This document shows, piece by piece, positions 24,639 to 33,163 of a stretch of DNA of 38,465 nt (position 1 is its first letter; every line of letters starts with the position of its first letter). The translations under genes and the position numbers were made by a program. Source of the DNA: Xylanimicrobium pachnodae JCM 13526 = NBRC 107786 (GTDB taxonomy: Bacteria; Actinomycetota; Actinomycetes; Actinomycetales; Cellulomonadaceae); the NCBI GenBank assembly GCA_001592145.1, contig BCWJ01000024.1, positions 1 through 38,465 of the forward strand, in the 5' to 3' direction. The notes under the pieces are model-generated. The model was given only the letters and a program-made list of their open reading frames with translations. It made no database searches and had not been told where the DNA came from.

Positions 24639-26765
24639 TCAACGATTGAACTGATCGAACGCGGCCTTGGCCTCTGCGGCGTCGAGCACCGCCTGCCGTT
24701 CCCGTTCCAGGATCGCGAGCCGGTTGCGCTCGTCGGACTCGGCCTGGCGGGCGCGCTGGTCGGCCAGGTACTGCTCGTGGCGGGCACGGCGTTCCGGGTC
24801 CATCTCGGCAACACGCTTCGCTTCGGTGGCCTCCCGCGCGGCCCGGTACGCGGCCAGTTCCCGCTCACGTAGTGCCTTGGTCTCGGCGGCCACGCGCCGC
24901 CGCTCAGCCATCTCGTCGGCGTGGGCAGCCTCGTACGCCGCCTGCTCCGCCGCGTACCGCGCGTCTCGCTCGGCCCGGTCCCGGACAGTCTGCTCGGCGT
25001 GCGCGCGTGCCTTCACCGCGCGGGTCATGATCCGGGTGTAGGCGTCGTCAGGCAGGGTGCCCGCCTTGCGATCGCGGGCAGCCTCCGCCACGGCCCGGTC
25101 TACAGCCTCGGGCAGTATCGTCGCTTCGACGGCGCGCTGGTGGTCCATGAACCGGGTCGCGTGCCGCAGGTAGTCCTCTCGCGCCTGCGGGTCCGGTACG
25201 ACCGGGCCGCGAGCGAACTGCTCGCGCAGATGCTTGGCGGCGGCGTCCAGGTGCTTCTTGCCGATCCGCCACCGCTCGTTCGCGGCGGCAATGGCGGCGC
25301 CCAGTTCGGCCTCGTTGGTCACGCCGTCGAACGCTGCGATCATCTCGGCAGCGTTGCGGCGCACCGACTCGGGCAGGTTCGCCTTCCACGTGGGCAGTGC
25401 GGCGATGTCGGCCTGCTCGGCGGCGGTCGTGAACTTCACGCGGGTGAGCACCGTCTGGTCCACACCTCGGAACTGGCCGTGCTCCTTGACCGACCCTGCC
25501 GTCAGGGTCAGTTCGTCACCGGCGGTCATGTCCTGCTGGGACGACGCCCACCACACGACTTCGTGTCCGGCCTCGTCGCGCATGACGACCTGCGTGCGGG
25601 TCACGTCGCGCCCCGTGTATCGGTCGACGCTCTGATGGTCGACGGCCTTGATCACAGTCATCTTGGCGCCTGCGACCTTCGCGCCGACCTCGGCCATGAA
25701 CCCAGGGACCACACCACCTGCCGCGTCGGCCTCAGCCTTGCGCTTGGCGGTCCACTCCTGATCCTTGGCGTACACCTTCACCGCGGACGCCACCACACCC
25801 AGGCCACGCGACGAGACGTGCTCGCCCGCCGTGTACGTCTGGAGGTTCGCCGCGTAGTCCGAGTCGGCCTTCATGTTGGCGACCGAGACGAGCACCTTAT
25901 CCACGGTGCCGTCCTTCTCGTACTGCTCGGCCAGCGCCCACATCTGGGCGGCCCAGTCGCGTTCCTTGGGGACCGGCCACAGCGCGGCGGTGATCTGCTC
26001 CTTGGTGGAGCCCTCCCACGACGCCGGGCGGTACTCGTGCCCGCCCTTGGTCACCGCGAGGGCGAGCCCGATCACCGACGTGGTGGGGATGGTGGCGTGG
26101 CCCGCGGAGAACGACTCCCGCCCGAACCCGTCGCCGTCGTCGCTCAGGTCATCGAGCGGGTCCAGCCCGAGCGCCCACAACGCGGTCGGCTTGACCCCGA
26201 GGTACGGCTCGATGCACGTGGACCCGACCTGAACGCGCGACCCGTCCGGGGCCTGGATCAGGTAGGTGTGGTTGCGTTCGATCGCCCGTCCGCAGTGCTC
26301 GCACGTCATATCGTCCGGGCGCCACCCGCCCAGGTCAGCGTTCGGTTGCACCCGGGTGACCAGGCCGCCCTCCTCCCGGTCGACGGCCGCCAGGAACGTG
26401 TACCCGCCGTACGCGATCTGCGGGTGGTTCAGCGTGATGGTGACGTACTCGACCTGCACCCCGTCCCGCGTCGCCGTCTTGCGGTTCGTGACCTCGTACG
26501 CGAACCGTTCGTCGATGCCCGCCTTGGCGAGCCGCTTGTTCGTCGCATCGAGGCGGGCTTGCGCGTCACCCAACTGCCAGGCGGGGAACGTGTACTCGGT
26601 GCCCGGGGCTGGCGCGTCGTCGCGTGCAGCGTCCGTGGTCGGCATGCCGTCATTGTCCCCGCCCGCGGTGGGGGAGGCCAGGTCGTAGGCGGCGGCGGGC
26701 TGCGCCTTGTTCGCGTACAGGCCCAACGGGTCATGCAGGGCGCCGTTACGGTCGATGGTGGTCAC
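24639..26765 (-). CDS. GALHD-tagged zinc-ribbon and OB-fold-like protein, long coiled coil (708 aa)
   Basis: The GTG start at 26765 overlaps the stop of the upstream gene (GTGA). Tag at 3-29, then a beta-rich region. A ribbon with CEHC at 155-158 and a later Cys near 184 (VQVGSTC) follows. At about 390-465 an OB-fold-like stretch (GDELTLTAGSVKEHGQFRGVDQTVLTRV) resembles nucleic-acid-binding barrels. The last 200 residues are a highly charged coiled coil. Proteins of this type occur on actinobacterial plasmids and phages without a known role. It is the longest tagged protein in the window. Confidence 0.87.
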   Translation of the reverse strand: MTTIDRNGALHDPLGLYANKAQPAAAYDLASPTAGGDNDGMPTTDAARDDAPAPGTEYTFPAWQLGDAQARLDATNKRLAKAGIDERFAYEVTNRKTATRDGVQVEYVTITLNHPQIAYGGYTFLAAVDREEGGLVTRVQPNADLGGWRPDDMTCEHCGRAIERNHTYLIQAPDGSRVQVGSTCIEPYLGVKPTALWALGLDPLDDLSDDGDGFGRESFSAGHATIPTTSVIGLALAVTKGGHEYRPASWEGSTKEQITAALWPVPKERDWAAQMWALAEQYEKDGTVDKVLVSVANMKADSDYAANLQTYTAGEHVSSRGLGVVASAVKVYAKDQEWTAKRKAEADAAGGVVPGFMAEVGAKVAGAKMTVIKAVDHQSVDRYTGRDVTRTQVVMRDEAGHEVVWWASSQQDMTAGDELTLTAGSVKEHGQFRGVDQTVLTRVKFTTAAEQADIAALPTWKANLPESVRRNAAEMIAAFDGVTNEAELGAAIAAANERWRIGKKHLDAAAKHLREQFARGPVVPDPQAREDYLRHATRFMDHQRAVEATILPEAVDRAVAEAARDRKAGTLPDDAYTRIMTRAVKARAHAEQTVRDRAERDARYAAEQAAYEAAHADEMAERRRVAAETKALRERELAAYRAAREATEAKRVAEMDPERRARHEQYLADQRARQAESDERNRLAILERERQAVLDAAEAKAAFDQFNR

Positions 26766-27763
26766 GCCGCGCCTCCGGCGGGGGAACTGGGGGCCTGGTC
26801 GTCGCCGAGCACCTCGCCGTCGAACGTGCGCACCACCCGCATCTGCGAGGTGGGGACGGCGTCTGGGAGATGGCTCGTGCCGCGCGGGTCGTCGGTGGGT
26901 GTGGTGTCCGCCGGGGTGGGAACCGCCATGACCCGGCACGCGGTCCCGGTGGTGGCCTCGTAGTGGTCCGCCCACCGCGTCGCCTGGTCGAGCGTGTGCC
27001 AGTACTCGGCGCCCGCCGCGAATCCGTCACGCTCCACGGCGGCGGTCCACACGTCCTCGGGCACGACCCGGTACAGGACGGCGCCGCTCGGGGGCGGCGC
27101 GGGGACGGTCATGGTGTCATCTTCCATCGCGAGCAGGTCGCGTTCGCGTCCGCCGTCCTCCTGGTCGCCGTGGTACCCGAGGTGTTCGTTGAGGCGGCAG
27201 TCGGCGGGCTCACCTGTGTGCGCGGCCCGGCACCCGTACCCGTCGCAGAACGGGCAGGTGGGTGGTTCGTCATCCCAAGCGTCGTCAGGCTCGACTGCCG
27301 GTTCGGTTGCGCTGGCTGGGAGCGGGACGGTTGTCGTGTCGCCGCTGTACCAGTCCGTCTTGGTCAAGGTGCCGTCCGCGTTGTCCCGCCAGGTGCTGCC
27401 CGACCCGTCGTAGAACGCGGTGACGTACGCACCGTCCTCGTCCCGGTAGACCAACGCGTGTTCCCCGTCCGCTCCGACGATGCGGGTGCCGTGCAGGGTG
27501 TACCCGCCGCCATCCAACGACCAGTGGGTGGTTGCGGACACGCCGGGCACCACGTACCCGCCCGCCCCGAAGTGGTGGGCCGCGATAGCGGAGGCCACCG
27601 GGTGCGGGATCGGGTTGTCCGGGTCCCCGTGCTGCGCGAGCGCAATCTCCGGTTCCGGGGCGCCGGGCGCCCCCAGGTCGTACCCGGCCTGCGAGTTGCC
27701 CTTGTGCGTGTACTGACCGTGTGGGTCGTGCAGGTCCCCGTTGCGGTCCACGGTCGTGTTCAT
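26762..27763 (-). CDS. GALHD-tagged protein with a Cys/His cluster (333 aa)
   Basis: ATG at 27763 has GGAAGGA upstream. The tag is diverged, with Asp at block position 7 and Thr at 16. A beta-rich part (65-150) carries repeated Gly-Asp turns. A cluster at about 170-200 (CPFC, GC, then DC and an HLGYH) could bind zinc. The C-terminal region contains VLYRVVPEDVWTAAV, which vaguely resembles small ADP-ribosyltransferase-like or RNA-end-binding folds, but the similarity is too weak to call. First gene of the pair 27763 to 24639. Confidence 0.84.
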   Translation of the reverse strand: MNTTVDRNGDLHDPHGQYTHKGNSQAGYDLGAPGAPEPEIALAQHGDPDNPIPHPVASAIAAHHFGAGGYVVPGVSATTHWSLDGGGYTLHGTRIVGADGEHALVYRDEDGAYVTAFYDGSGSTWRDNADGTLTKTDWYSGDTTTVPLPASATEPAVEPDDAWDDEPPTCPFCDGYGCRAAHTGEPADCRLNEHLGYHGDQEDGGRERDLLAMEDDTMTVPAPPPSGAVLYRVVPEDVWTAAVERDGFAAGAEYWHTLDQATRWADHYEATTGTACRVMAVPTPADTTPTDDPRGTSHLPDAVPTSQMRVVRTFDGEVLGDDQAPSSPAGGAA

Positions 27764-27768
27764 CACGG

Positions 27769-27805
27769 GTCCTTCCTGCCGGTGTCGGGCCTGTCCACGA
27801 AGGAC
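27769..27805 (-). other. RBS-sequestering hairpin candidate
   Basis: In the mRNA of the 27763 gene, GTCCTTC (27805-27799) can pair with GAAGGAC (27775-27769), which contains the ribosome-binding site. The first arm begins within the CCGGACAAG element. Confidence 0.3.
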
Positions 27806-27813
27806 TTGTCCGG
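27805..27813 (-). promoter_or_regulatory. CCGGACAAG element, copy 12
   Basis: Exact copy, 5 nt after the stop of the lipoprotein gene and 41 nt before the ATG at 27763. Confidence 0.6.
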
Positions 27814-27818
27814 GGCGA

Positions 27819-28694
27819 TCACATGAACGACGGCCCGTGGTCCTCGATCTTGGCGGCGGGCATCTCGGCTGGGTTCGCGTCATCGACCCGCCAGCCGTTC
27901 GCGGTGTTGGCCAGGGTCAACTTCATGTACGACTGGTCTCCGTACCAGTTGTCGGTGTGCCGGTTCCCGGCGTGCGCCCGGATGCGGTAGGAGACCTGCA
28001 CCTGGAACGTAGACGCGTCATGCGGGCCATCCAGAACCGGCTCGACCTCCATGTATCCCAGCCCGGAGGACGCGAACCCGCCGCCCATCCCGACCCACGC
28101 ATCCCAGGTGGGTCCCGTGGCGAGACCCTTGACGACGGTGGCGAGGTGGTCCGTGCCGAACCCGGCAATCGCAGCCGACATGGCCTCGGCGGGGCTGGTG
28201 GGCACCGTCTCCCCGTAGGAGTTCTGCCCGAACGCCTCCATGTCCCACACGGTTGCAACGAAGTGCTGTGCGACGGCTCCGGCGGCGTACATGTCCGTCT
28301 GAGACGGCCATCCGGGCAGGTCGACGACACACAGCCCCTTGAGGCCAATGTCGTAGTCGCCGCACGAGACCCCGGGGGCGGGGTTCTCCGCGCTGAGTGG
28401 GGCCGCGGTGGGTGAGGGCGCCGCGGGCGTCGGATCGCTGGCTTTGTCGGTGTCGGTAGGCGGGGTGGGATCCTTCGACGCGGTCGGGTCGCCGCCGGGC
28501 GACGGGGTGGGTGTCGCACCGGGAGAAGGCGCGGCGGAGGGACCTACCGGCACCGTGAGCGCCGGTGCGGTCCGGGACGCGGACGGGGCGGGGGATGGCG
28601 TCTTGGCACCGCAGCCCGCCAGCGTTGTCGCCGCCAGGGTGGCCACGAGGGCGGCGGTGCCGACCCGGATCAGGATCGAGGGTGATGTGTGCAT
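27819..28694 (-). CDS. Lipoprotein with an NTF2-like domain (291 aa)
   Basis: A typical lipoprotein signal: charged start, hydrophobic core, then LAGC with the lipidated Cys at 28. A long Pro/Ser/Thr/Ala linker (30-100) follows. The C-terminal domain ends with the pattern YRIRAHAGN, then QSYMKLTLAN, then GWRVDDANP, reminiscent of NTF2-like domains, including those of VirB8/TcpC-type conjugation proteins. It sits directly downstream of the transglycosylase-NlpC/P60 hydrolase, an arrangement seen in conjugation regions of Gram-positive elements. Its role as a transfer-apparatus or surface protein is inference. No tag. Confidence 0.75.
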   Translation of the reverse strand: MHTSPSILIRVGTAALVATLAATTLAGCGAKTPSPAPSASRTAPALTVPVGPSAAPSPGATPTPSPGGDPTASKDPTPPTDTDKASDPTPAAPSPTAAPLSAENPAPGVSCGDYDIGLKGLCVVDLPGWPSQTDMYAAGAVAQHFVATVWDMEAFGQNSYGETVPTSPAEAMSAAIAGFGTDHLATVVKGLATGPTWDAWVGMGGGFASSGLGYMEVEPVLDGPHDASTFQVQVSYRIRAHAGNRHTDNWYGDQSYMKLTLANTANGWRVDDANPAEMPAAKIEDHGPSFM

Positions 28695-28700
28695 GGCCTA

Positions 28701-28709
28701 CTTGCCCGG
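28701..28709 (-). promoter_or_regulatory. CCGGACAAG-like element, copy 13 (one mismatch)
   Basis: Reads CCGGGCAAG, then TAGGCC and the ATG of the lipoprotein gene at 28694. One mismatch, same orientation, 6 nt before the start. Confidence 0.45.
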
Positions 28710-28718
28710 GTTGTTGTG

Positions 28719-30827
28719 TCAGGAGGTGGCGGTGTCCGCCGTCGTGTCGGCACCGACCAGGCGTGCAACATACGGCTTGGTCTTGCCTGACCAGTACGTG
28801 TCGAGAATGTTCGAGTAGCGCGGGCCGCTGCTTCGGCTGCCGTCGGAGTTCGGGGCGAGCGAGAGGATCGACTCGTACGTCATCTCGACGCCGTTCTCGA
28901 CGCCCGCATACATCGCGACGTGGCTAACCATTCCGCCCGGACCGCCTTGCGAGAAGAAGATGAGGTCGCCGGGTTGGCGTTGCGCGTACGGGACGGACGC
29001 GAACAGGGGCCGGGACCCTTCCGGGCGGGCCATCGCCTCCTCATACGTCAACGCACCGCTGCGCGGGTCGGCGTACGCGGCGTACTGACCCGCCGAGTTA
29101 CGCACCATCAGGTTGCTGCGCCCGGAGGCGGGCAGTGGGTTGGCCACCGCCCCGGCTTCGGACAAGGCGGTCAGGTAGGCGTATTGCACCAGCCCGGAGC
29201 AGTCGATGCCGGAGTACAAGGTGGGGTCGTTGCAGTAGGGCCCGGACGAGCACTGCTCGTAGTGCAGCCCCGGCTGGTCGGACACCGCCTTGGCAATGGC
29301 CAGGGCCCGACCCACGACCCCTCCCACACTGCCGCTGACCCCGCCGCACAGCGTCGCGGCGCCCCCGTCGAGTACGAGGAACGCCCCTGCGGGGTCGCTG
29401 GGGTCGGGTTGGACGCCAATCTTGGCCCCGGTCAGCCCGGTCACGATCGCGACCGCCTTGTCGAACTGGGCGAGGTAGTTGAACCCGGCTGGTTTGCCGT
29501 TCTTCCCGGTCGCGAACGACCCCTGCACCGACTGGGCGACGATCCACGGCCAGTACGTGTCGAACCGGCTCGTGGGTGTGGCGTTGATCTTCACCTTGCT
29601 GGCGTTCGGCAGGTTCGTGAAGTGGGCGTCCAGGCCGGGGGCCCGCAACCGGTCCAGGAACTTCCCGGCAGCAATGGTTGGGTCCATGCGTTCGGCGGTG
29701 CTACCCCACGAGGCCCGCTGCTGGAACAGGCCAACCGAGTCCCTGTCACCACCCGGGTTGTTGTTCAGACCCGATTCGGTCAGCACGACCATGATCGAAA
29801 TGACCGCGTCGCGCACGTCCCCGCCGTTGGCCACGGCGGCAGCGATGACCGCCGAAGCGTTAGCGGTCTGCGCGTCGTTGAGTCCAACCCCGGCTGCCGT
29901 CCCGCTCACCGTCGTGGTCGCCGCGCAGAGCCCTTCGCGGGCGCCCGGCGTTTCCTTGCCGAGCACCCACGCCAACGCGGTGGCGTAGACGGACTCGGCC
30001 TGCGCATTGTCCAGCGACAATGGGACCTTCGGGCTTGAGAGGGCCGCCACCCAAGCGTCGTGGACCTCCTGCGCGTCATCCGCCGCGCCGGGATCGACCC
30101 GCCACGCATCATCGGGTGTGGATGCGGACGCGAGCGCGACGTCATAGGCGCCGGTGGCGTCGTCAGCGAGCACCCCGCGCAACAGCGGAAGGTCTGAGGG
30201 GCGCTGCCCGGACACGTCTCCGATCGCGTCCGTCAGTGCGCCAAGCAGCGCGCGTCCCGACACCTCGACGTCCGCCAGTCCGTCCGCGTCCAAGGACGAT
30301 CCGACCAGCCCGAACACGTTGGCTCCGTTCTGGGAGTCGTCCGCGTGGGGCCGGGCCGCGATGGCGGCAAGTAACTGCCAGTCGACACCTGCGTCGCTGG
30401 CCAGCGCTCGGATCGTGTCCAGGTTGTCCACGATGCTGTCCCCGGTCAGCGCCGCCTCGACCACTTGGGCGGACGTGGTTTCCACGCTGCCGCCGCGCGC
30501 GGCGACCACCGTCCCGACCACCACCGAGTACAGGGCATTGGCCATGAACATGACGTAGAACAACTGGACCACAACCGCGATGGCGATGATGCGGCGCACG
30601 ATCTTGTTGCGCAGCAGCCCGACGACCCCGGCGACCACGTTGCCGGACGCGATCTTGGTGACCTGCTTGCCTACGTCCGCGGCCTGCTTGGCGACCGCCG
30701 CGGCGCGTGCCCCGGCGGCACCGAACGCGCCGTTCGAGGCGGCCCGGCCAGCGGCCCGGCCCATCCCGCCGCGCCGCTGGGTAATGCCCTTCAACGAGGG
30801 AAGTTTCGTCAGGCGGTCGGCGGGCAA
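28719..30827 (-). CDS. Membrane-anchored peptidoglycan hydrolase, transglycosylase-like plus NlpC/P60 (702 aa)
   Basis: The TTG start at 30827 has AGGAGG 6 nt upstream. A basic N-terminus leads to a transmembrane segment at about 78-108. A lysozyme-like domain has its probable catalytic Glu at 351 and SVGLFQQR at 364-371. The C-terminal NlpC/P60 domain has DCSG with Cys543 and the catalytic His636 in SHVAMY. Such two-enzyme, membrane-tethered hydrolases (CwlT, TcpG) open the cell wall for conjugation channels in Gram-positive elements; the same pair also occurs in phage entry proteins. No GGACCA-CACATG pair is visible in front of it, so it may be read through from the SSB gene. Confidence 0.85.
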   Translation of the reverse strand: MPADRLTKLPSLKGITQRRGGMGRAAGRAASNGAFGAAGARAAAVAKQAADVGKQVTKIASGNVVAGVVGLLRNKIVRRIIAIAVVVQLFYVMFMANALYSVVVGTVVAARGGSVETTSAQVVEAALTGDSIVDNLDTIRALASDAGVDWQLLAAIAARPHADDSQNGANVFGLVGSSLDADGLADVEVSGRALLGALTDAIGDVSGQRPSDLPLLRGVLADDATGAYDVALASASTPDDAWRVDPGAADDAQEVHDAWVAALSSPKVPLSLDNAQAESVYATALAWVLGKETPGAREGLCAATTTVSGTAAGVGLNDAQTANASAVIAAAVANGGDVRDAVISIMVVLTESGLNNNPGGDRDSVGLFQQRASWGSTAERMDPTIAAGKFLDRLRAPGLDAHFTNLPNASKVKINATPTSRFDTYWPWIVAQSVQGSFATGKNGKPAGFNYLAQFDKAVAIVTGLTGAKIGVQPDPSDPAGAFLVLDGGAATLCGGVSGSVGGVVGRALAIAKAVSDQPGLHYEQCSSGPYCNDPTLYSGIDCSGLVQYAYLTALSEAGAVANPLPASGRSNLMVRNSAGQYAAYADPRSGALTYEEAMARPEGSRPLFASVPYAQRQPGDLIFFSQGGPGGMVSHVAMYAGVENGVEMTYESILSLAPNSDGSRSSGPRYSNILDTYWSGKTKPYVARLVGADTTADTATS

Positions 30828-30897
30828 CGTCTTCCTCCTGGGGGCGGGGTCTTCACAGGCGTCCTGGTCCGGGCACCGGCTTCACAAGGCACCATGC

Positions 30898-30940
30898 GCA
30901 GCAACGAAGGCCAGCCCCGAATGGGACCGGCCTTCGCTGC
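30898..30940 (-). terminator. Hairpin after the SSB gene
   Basis: Arms GCAGC-AAC-GAAGGCC and GGCCTTC-GCTGC, with a 3-nt bulge and a loop of about 16 nt, lie downstream of the SSB stop. There is no U-run, as is common in high-GC actinobacteria. Confidence 0.5.
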
Positions 30941-30975
30941 TACACCCGCGTTACCTCACGAGGAGGCGGCGACGA

Positions 30976-31461
30976 TCAGAAGTCGTCGTCGTCGTCGAAC
31001 GCAGCGGCGGCCTTACGGCTGGCACCGGCGCGAGCCTTGGCCTTGGGAGCCGGAGCCTCGTCCTCGTCGTCGTCCTGGGCCGGACGCTTGGCCTTCCCGT
31101 TCGACGCGTTCGCCTTCTGGTTGCGCTCCACCTCGACCGTGGCCCAGCGCAGGTCGGGGCCGACCGCGGTGGCGGTGAAGGAGACCCGGATGATCTTCTT
31201 CCCTTCACCGTCGATCTCGACGGCCTGCTCGTAGGTGTTCACGCGACCCAGCACGACGAGTCGTGTCCCCTTCTTGAGGGACTCGACGACGTTCTCGGCG
31301 AGGGTGCCCCACGCGGTGAAGTCGAGGAAGTGGGTGACCTCGTTGTCCTCACCGCGCTGCTCGGACACGGCCAGGCGGAACGTGGCCCGCGGAGTCTGAC
31401 CCGACTTGCTGCGCAGAACGGGGTCGGCGGTCAGGTTGCCGACAAAGGTCTGAGTGTTCAA
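30976..31461 (-). CDS. ssb: Single-stranded DNA-binding protein
   Basis: A 161-aa SSB. The TTG start at 31461 follows GGAAGG. The OB fold spans about 1-110 with the usual RLAVSEQR, HFLDFTAWGTLAENV and KGTRLVVLGR blocks. A charged linker follows, and the acidic tip ends AFDDDDDF, the C-terminal peptide with which SSBs recruit partner enzymes. Plasmid- and phage-encoded SSBs are common. It has no tag, so the tag is not a generic feature of this element's DNA-metabolism proteins. Confidence 0.95.
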   Translation of the reverse strand: MNTQTFVGNLTADPVLRSKSGQTPRATFRLAVSEQRGEDNEVTHFLDFTAWGTLAENVVESLKKGTRLVVLGRVNTYEQAVEIDGEGKKIIRVSFTATAVGPDLRWATVEVERNQKANASNGKAKRPAQDDDEDEAPAPKAKARAGASRKAAAAFDDDDDF

Positions 31462-31527
31462 GGCAAATGCCTTCCTAGGATGCCCATGAGGGCGGGGATG
31501 CCGGGGCGGGATTGCCTCGACACCTGC

Positions 31528-31555
31528 TATATGGGATGACGAAAATGCCTGATCG
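31528..31555 (-). promoter_or_regulatory. Promoter-like CGATCA-N16-CATATA for ssb
   Basis: CGATCA (31555-31550), a 4 of 6 match to GGACCA, 16 bp, then CATATA (31533-31528), followed by GCAGGT. The ssb start is about 65 nt downstream. Confidence 0.5.
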
Positions 31556-31573
31556 AAATCGTGTGGTTATGGC

Positions 31574-31969
31574 CTATGACCTGCGAAAACCGAGCCCAGC
31601 CATAACGGCGGTGATACGGCGCACCTCCGGGTCTGCGTCCAGCCGCCGGGCGTCTTCGTCGGACAGGTCCCAGCCACGCCGCGCAATGGCCCGCACCAGG
31701 GGGTCCGGGTCGTTCGCGGCGCGAGACGCAACACCCGGATACGGGGTGGATGCGGCGGCCAGTCGAGCGGTAACCGGGGCGGTGGGGGAGGACATGGCGA
31801 TCAGTTCCTCGTAGGAGACGTCGGGGGCGCTCGCCCGGAGCGCTGCGGGGACCTCGCGCGGTTGGCTGCCTGCGGGTGCGGTGAGGTCGTACGAGACCGC
31901 CGGTCGGCCCTGTGTCGAGAACTGGCCCCGTCCATCGTGCAGGTTGCCGTGGGCGTCAACGGTCGTCAT
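31574..31969 (-). CDS. GALHD-tagged small protein, unknown (131 aa)
   Basis: ATG at 31969 lies inside the end of the upstream gene (14-nt overlap), so translation is coupled. The tag is diverged, with Asn at block position 7, Phe at 15 and SYDL at the end. The body is short, with Pro-rich and helical parts (ARRLDADPEVRRITAVMAGLGFRRS at the C-terminus, cited by its Arg-rich nature). No family recognised. Second gene of the operon 33020 to 31574. Confidence 0.83.
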   Translation of the reverse strand: MTTVDAHGNLHDGRGQFSTQGRPAVSYDLTAPAGSQPREVPAALRASAPDVSYEELIAMSSPTAPVTARLAAASTPYPGVASRAANDPDPLVRAIARRGWDLSDEDARRLDADPEVRRITAVMAGLGFRRS

Positions 31970-33020
31970 CGGTGCGCTCCTTCTGGGTCGGGCGGACGCG
32001 CCGGATCGTCGCGTCGGTGACCGCCGCGTCAAAGAACTTGTGGGCCAGTTCCGCGTGCTGCTCAAGGAAGTTGACGACCTGGCGCTGCTCGGACGCGGAC
32101 CGAGCCCCGAACGTCGCGGTCAAGATCGCGGCGGCACGGGCCTGCGCGGCGCCGGTCTCCCACCAGTCGTCCACGACCCGCATCACATCGGCGGCGTTCG
32201 GACCGACCATGGTTCGCAGTGCTCGCGCTCGCGTCTCGGTGAGCGTCTCGGCGGCGGTGAACGGCATGTCGAACGTCTTGGCGGTCAGTAGCCACTTGCC
32301 GCGCTTCGCGTTCGGGTCCACCGTCACGTCCTCGCCGCTACTGTCTGCGGCGGCCAGGGCAACCGACTCGGCTGAGGGGGCGTAGTCCTGGTACATGCCC
32401 CGGGCGTTCGCATCCACCTCGTTGCCTGTCAACCCCCGGGTGACCTTCGCGGAAACCCCAGAGCGGTGGAACCCGAGCGGGGGGCGGTTCCCGGGCGGGA
32501 ACCCGTCGCGGATCGAGGTGGCGGCCGCGTCTTCCTCGGACGTTGTCATCTCGCGGCCAGTGCGTGCCGCGAACGTTCGGCGGGCCGCGGCCAGCGCCGA
32601 CCACGCACGCACAGTCTGCCGGTTGACCCGCATGTAGTCCTCCGGCGGGCGGCCCTGCCGCACCGCTTCCAGCGCGTTCGACTGCATGTTTCGGGCGACT
32701 GCCCACACCCACGCGGGGGTGATCTCGCGCACCTTGTTCGCCCCGCCCGCCCCGGCGGACGCCCTGACGATCTCCTCGGCCAGGGAGGACTCCATGTCCG
32801 CGGACCAGTCGGTGCCGCCGACGCCCCGCCCAAGGCTGCGAGACGCGCTGGCCGCCGCCTTGAGCAGGCCGCGCAGGTGCGCCACATCGGACGGGTCGGA
32901 CCAGTCCACGGCCCGCGGGTGTGCGGGCGCGCCCGCGAGGTCGTAGGTGGCAGTGGCCGAGCCGTCGGAGGCGTACTGGCCCAGTCGGTCGTGCAGGGCT
33001 CCGTGCGCGTCGATCTTCAT
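31956..33020 (-). CDS. GALHD-tagged helical protein, unknown (354 aa)
   Basis: Tag at 2-28. The body is strongly helical and Ala/Arg-rich. A middle region (about 120-200) has the layout of helix-loop-helix with REITPAWVWAVARNM and FAARTGREMTTSEED, loosely like sigma-factor or HTH-type regions but without a clear motif. ATG at 33020 has GGAGG upstream. It has the longest distance of all to its CCGGACAAG element (86 nt). If it is a DNA-binding regulator it could control one of the two promoter classes here; that is speculation. Confidence 0.84.
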   Translation of the reverse strand: MKIDAHGALHDRLGQYASDGSATATYDLAGAPAHPRAVDWSDPSDVAHLRGLLKAAASASRSLGRGVGGTDWSADMESSLAEEIVRASAGAGGANKVREITPAWVWAVARNMQSNALEAVRQGRPPEDYMRVNRQTVRAWSALAAARRTFAARTGREMTTSEEDAAATSIRDGFPPGNRPPLGFHRSGVSAKVTRGLTGNEVDANARGMYQDYAPSAESVALAAADSSGEDVTVDPNAKRGKWLLTAKTFDMPFTAAETLTETRARALRTMVGPNAADVMRVVDDWWETGAAQARAAAILTATFGARSASEQRQVVNFLEQHAELAHKFFDAAVTDATIRRVRPTQKERTDDDR

Positions 33021-33106
33021 GGTGCTGCGTCCTCCAACCAGGTGCGCCCGTGAGGTTCGGCCCGCTTCGGGTCGGCGGGTGGTTCGCGGTGCGCTCGTGC
33101 TGGTCA

Positions 33107-33115
33107 CTTGTCCGG
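33107..33115 (-). promoter_or_regulatory. CCGGACAAG element, copy 14
   Basis: Exact copy in the divergent gap between the 33020 (-) and 33164 (+) genes, 86 nt before the minus-strand start. Confidence 0.6.
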
Positions 33116-33163
33116 GGGCGTCCGGAACCGTGCAGGCTGCGCGGCCAAACCACATAGGAGGAC

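Noticed and set aside
30860-30890. GGACCA sequence near 30868 before the hydrolase gene
   Set aside because: No CAYATR box is found 16 bp downstream; the hexamer there is CCCGCC.
2491-33020. Tag-coding DNA repeats as a CRISPR-like or dispersed non-coding repeat
   Set aside because: The repeats lie at the start of open frames, keep the reading frame, and vary at codon third positions. Spacing is one gene length.
33129-33156. CACATA box before the 33164 gene as a full promoter of the GGACCA class
   Set aside because: The partner box matches only 3 of 6 positions and the distance to the ATG is 7 instead of 6. The CACATA may simply precede the GGAGG by chance.
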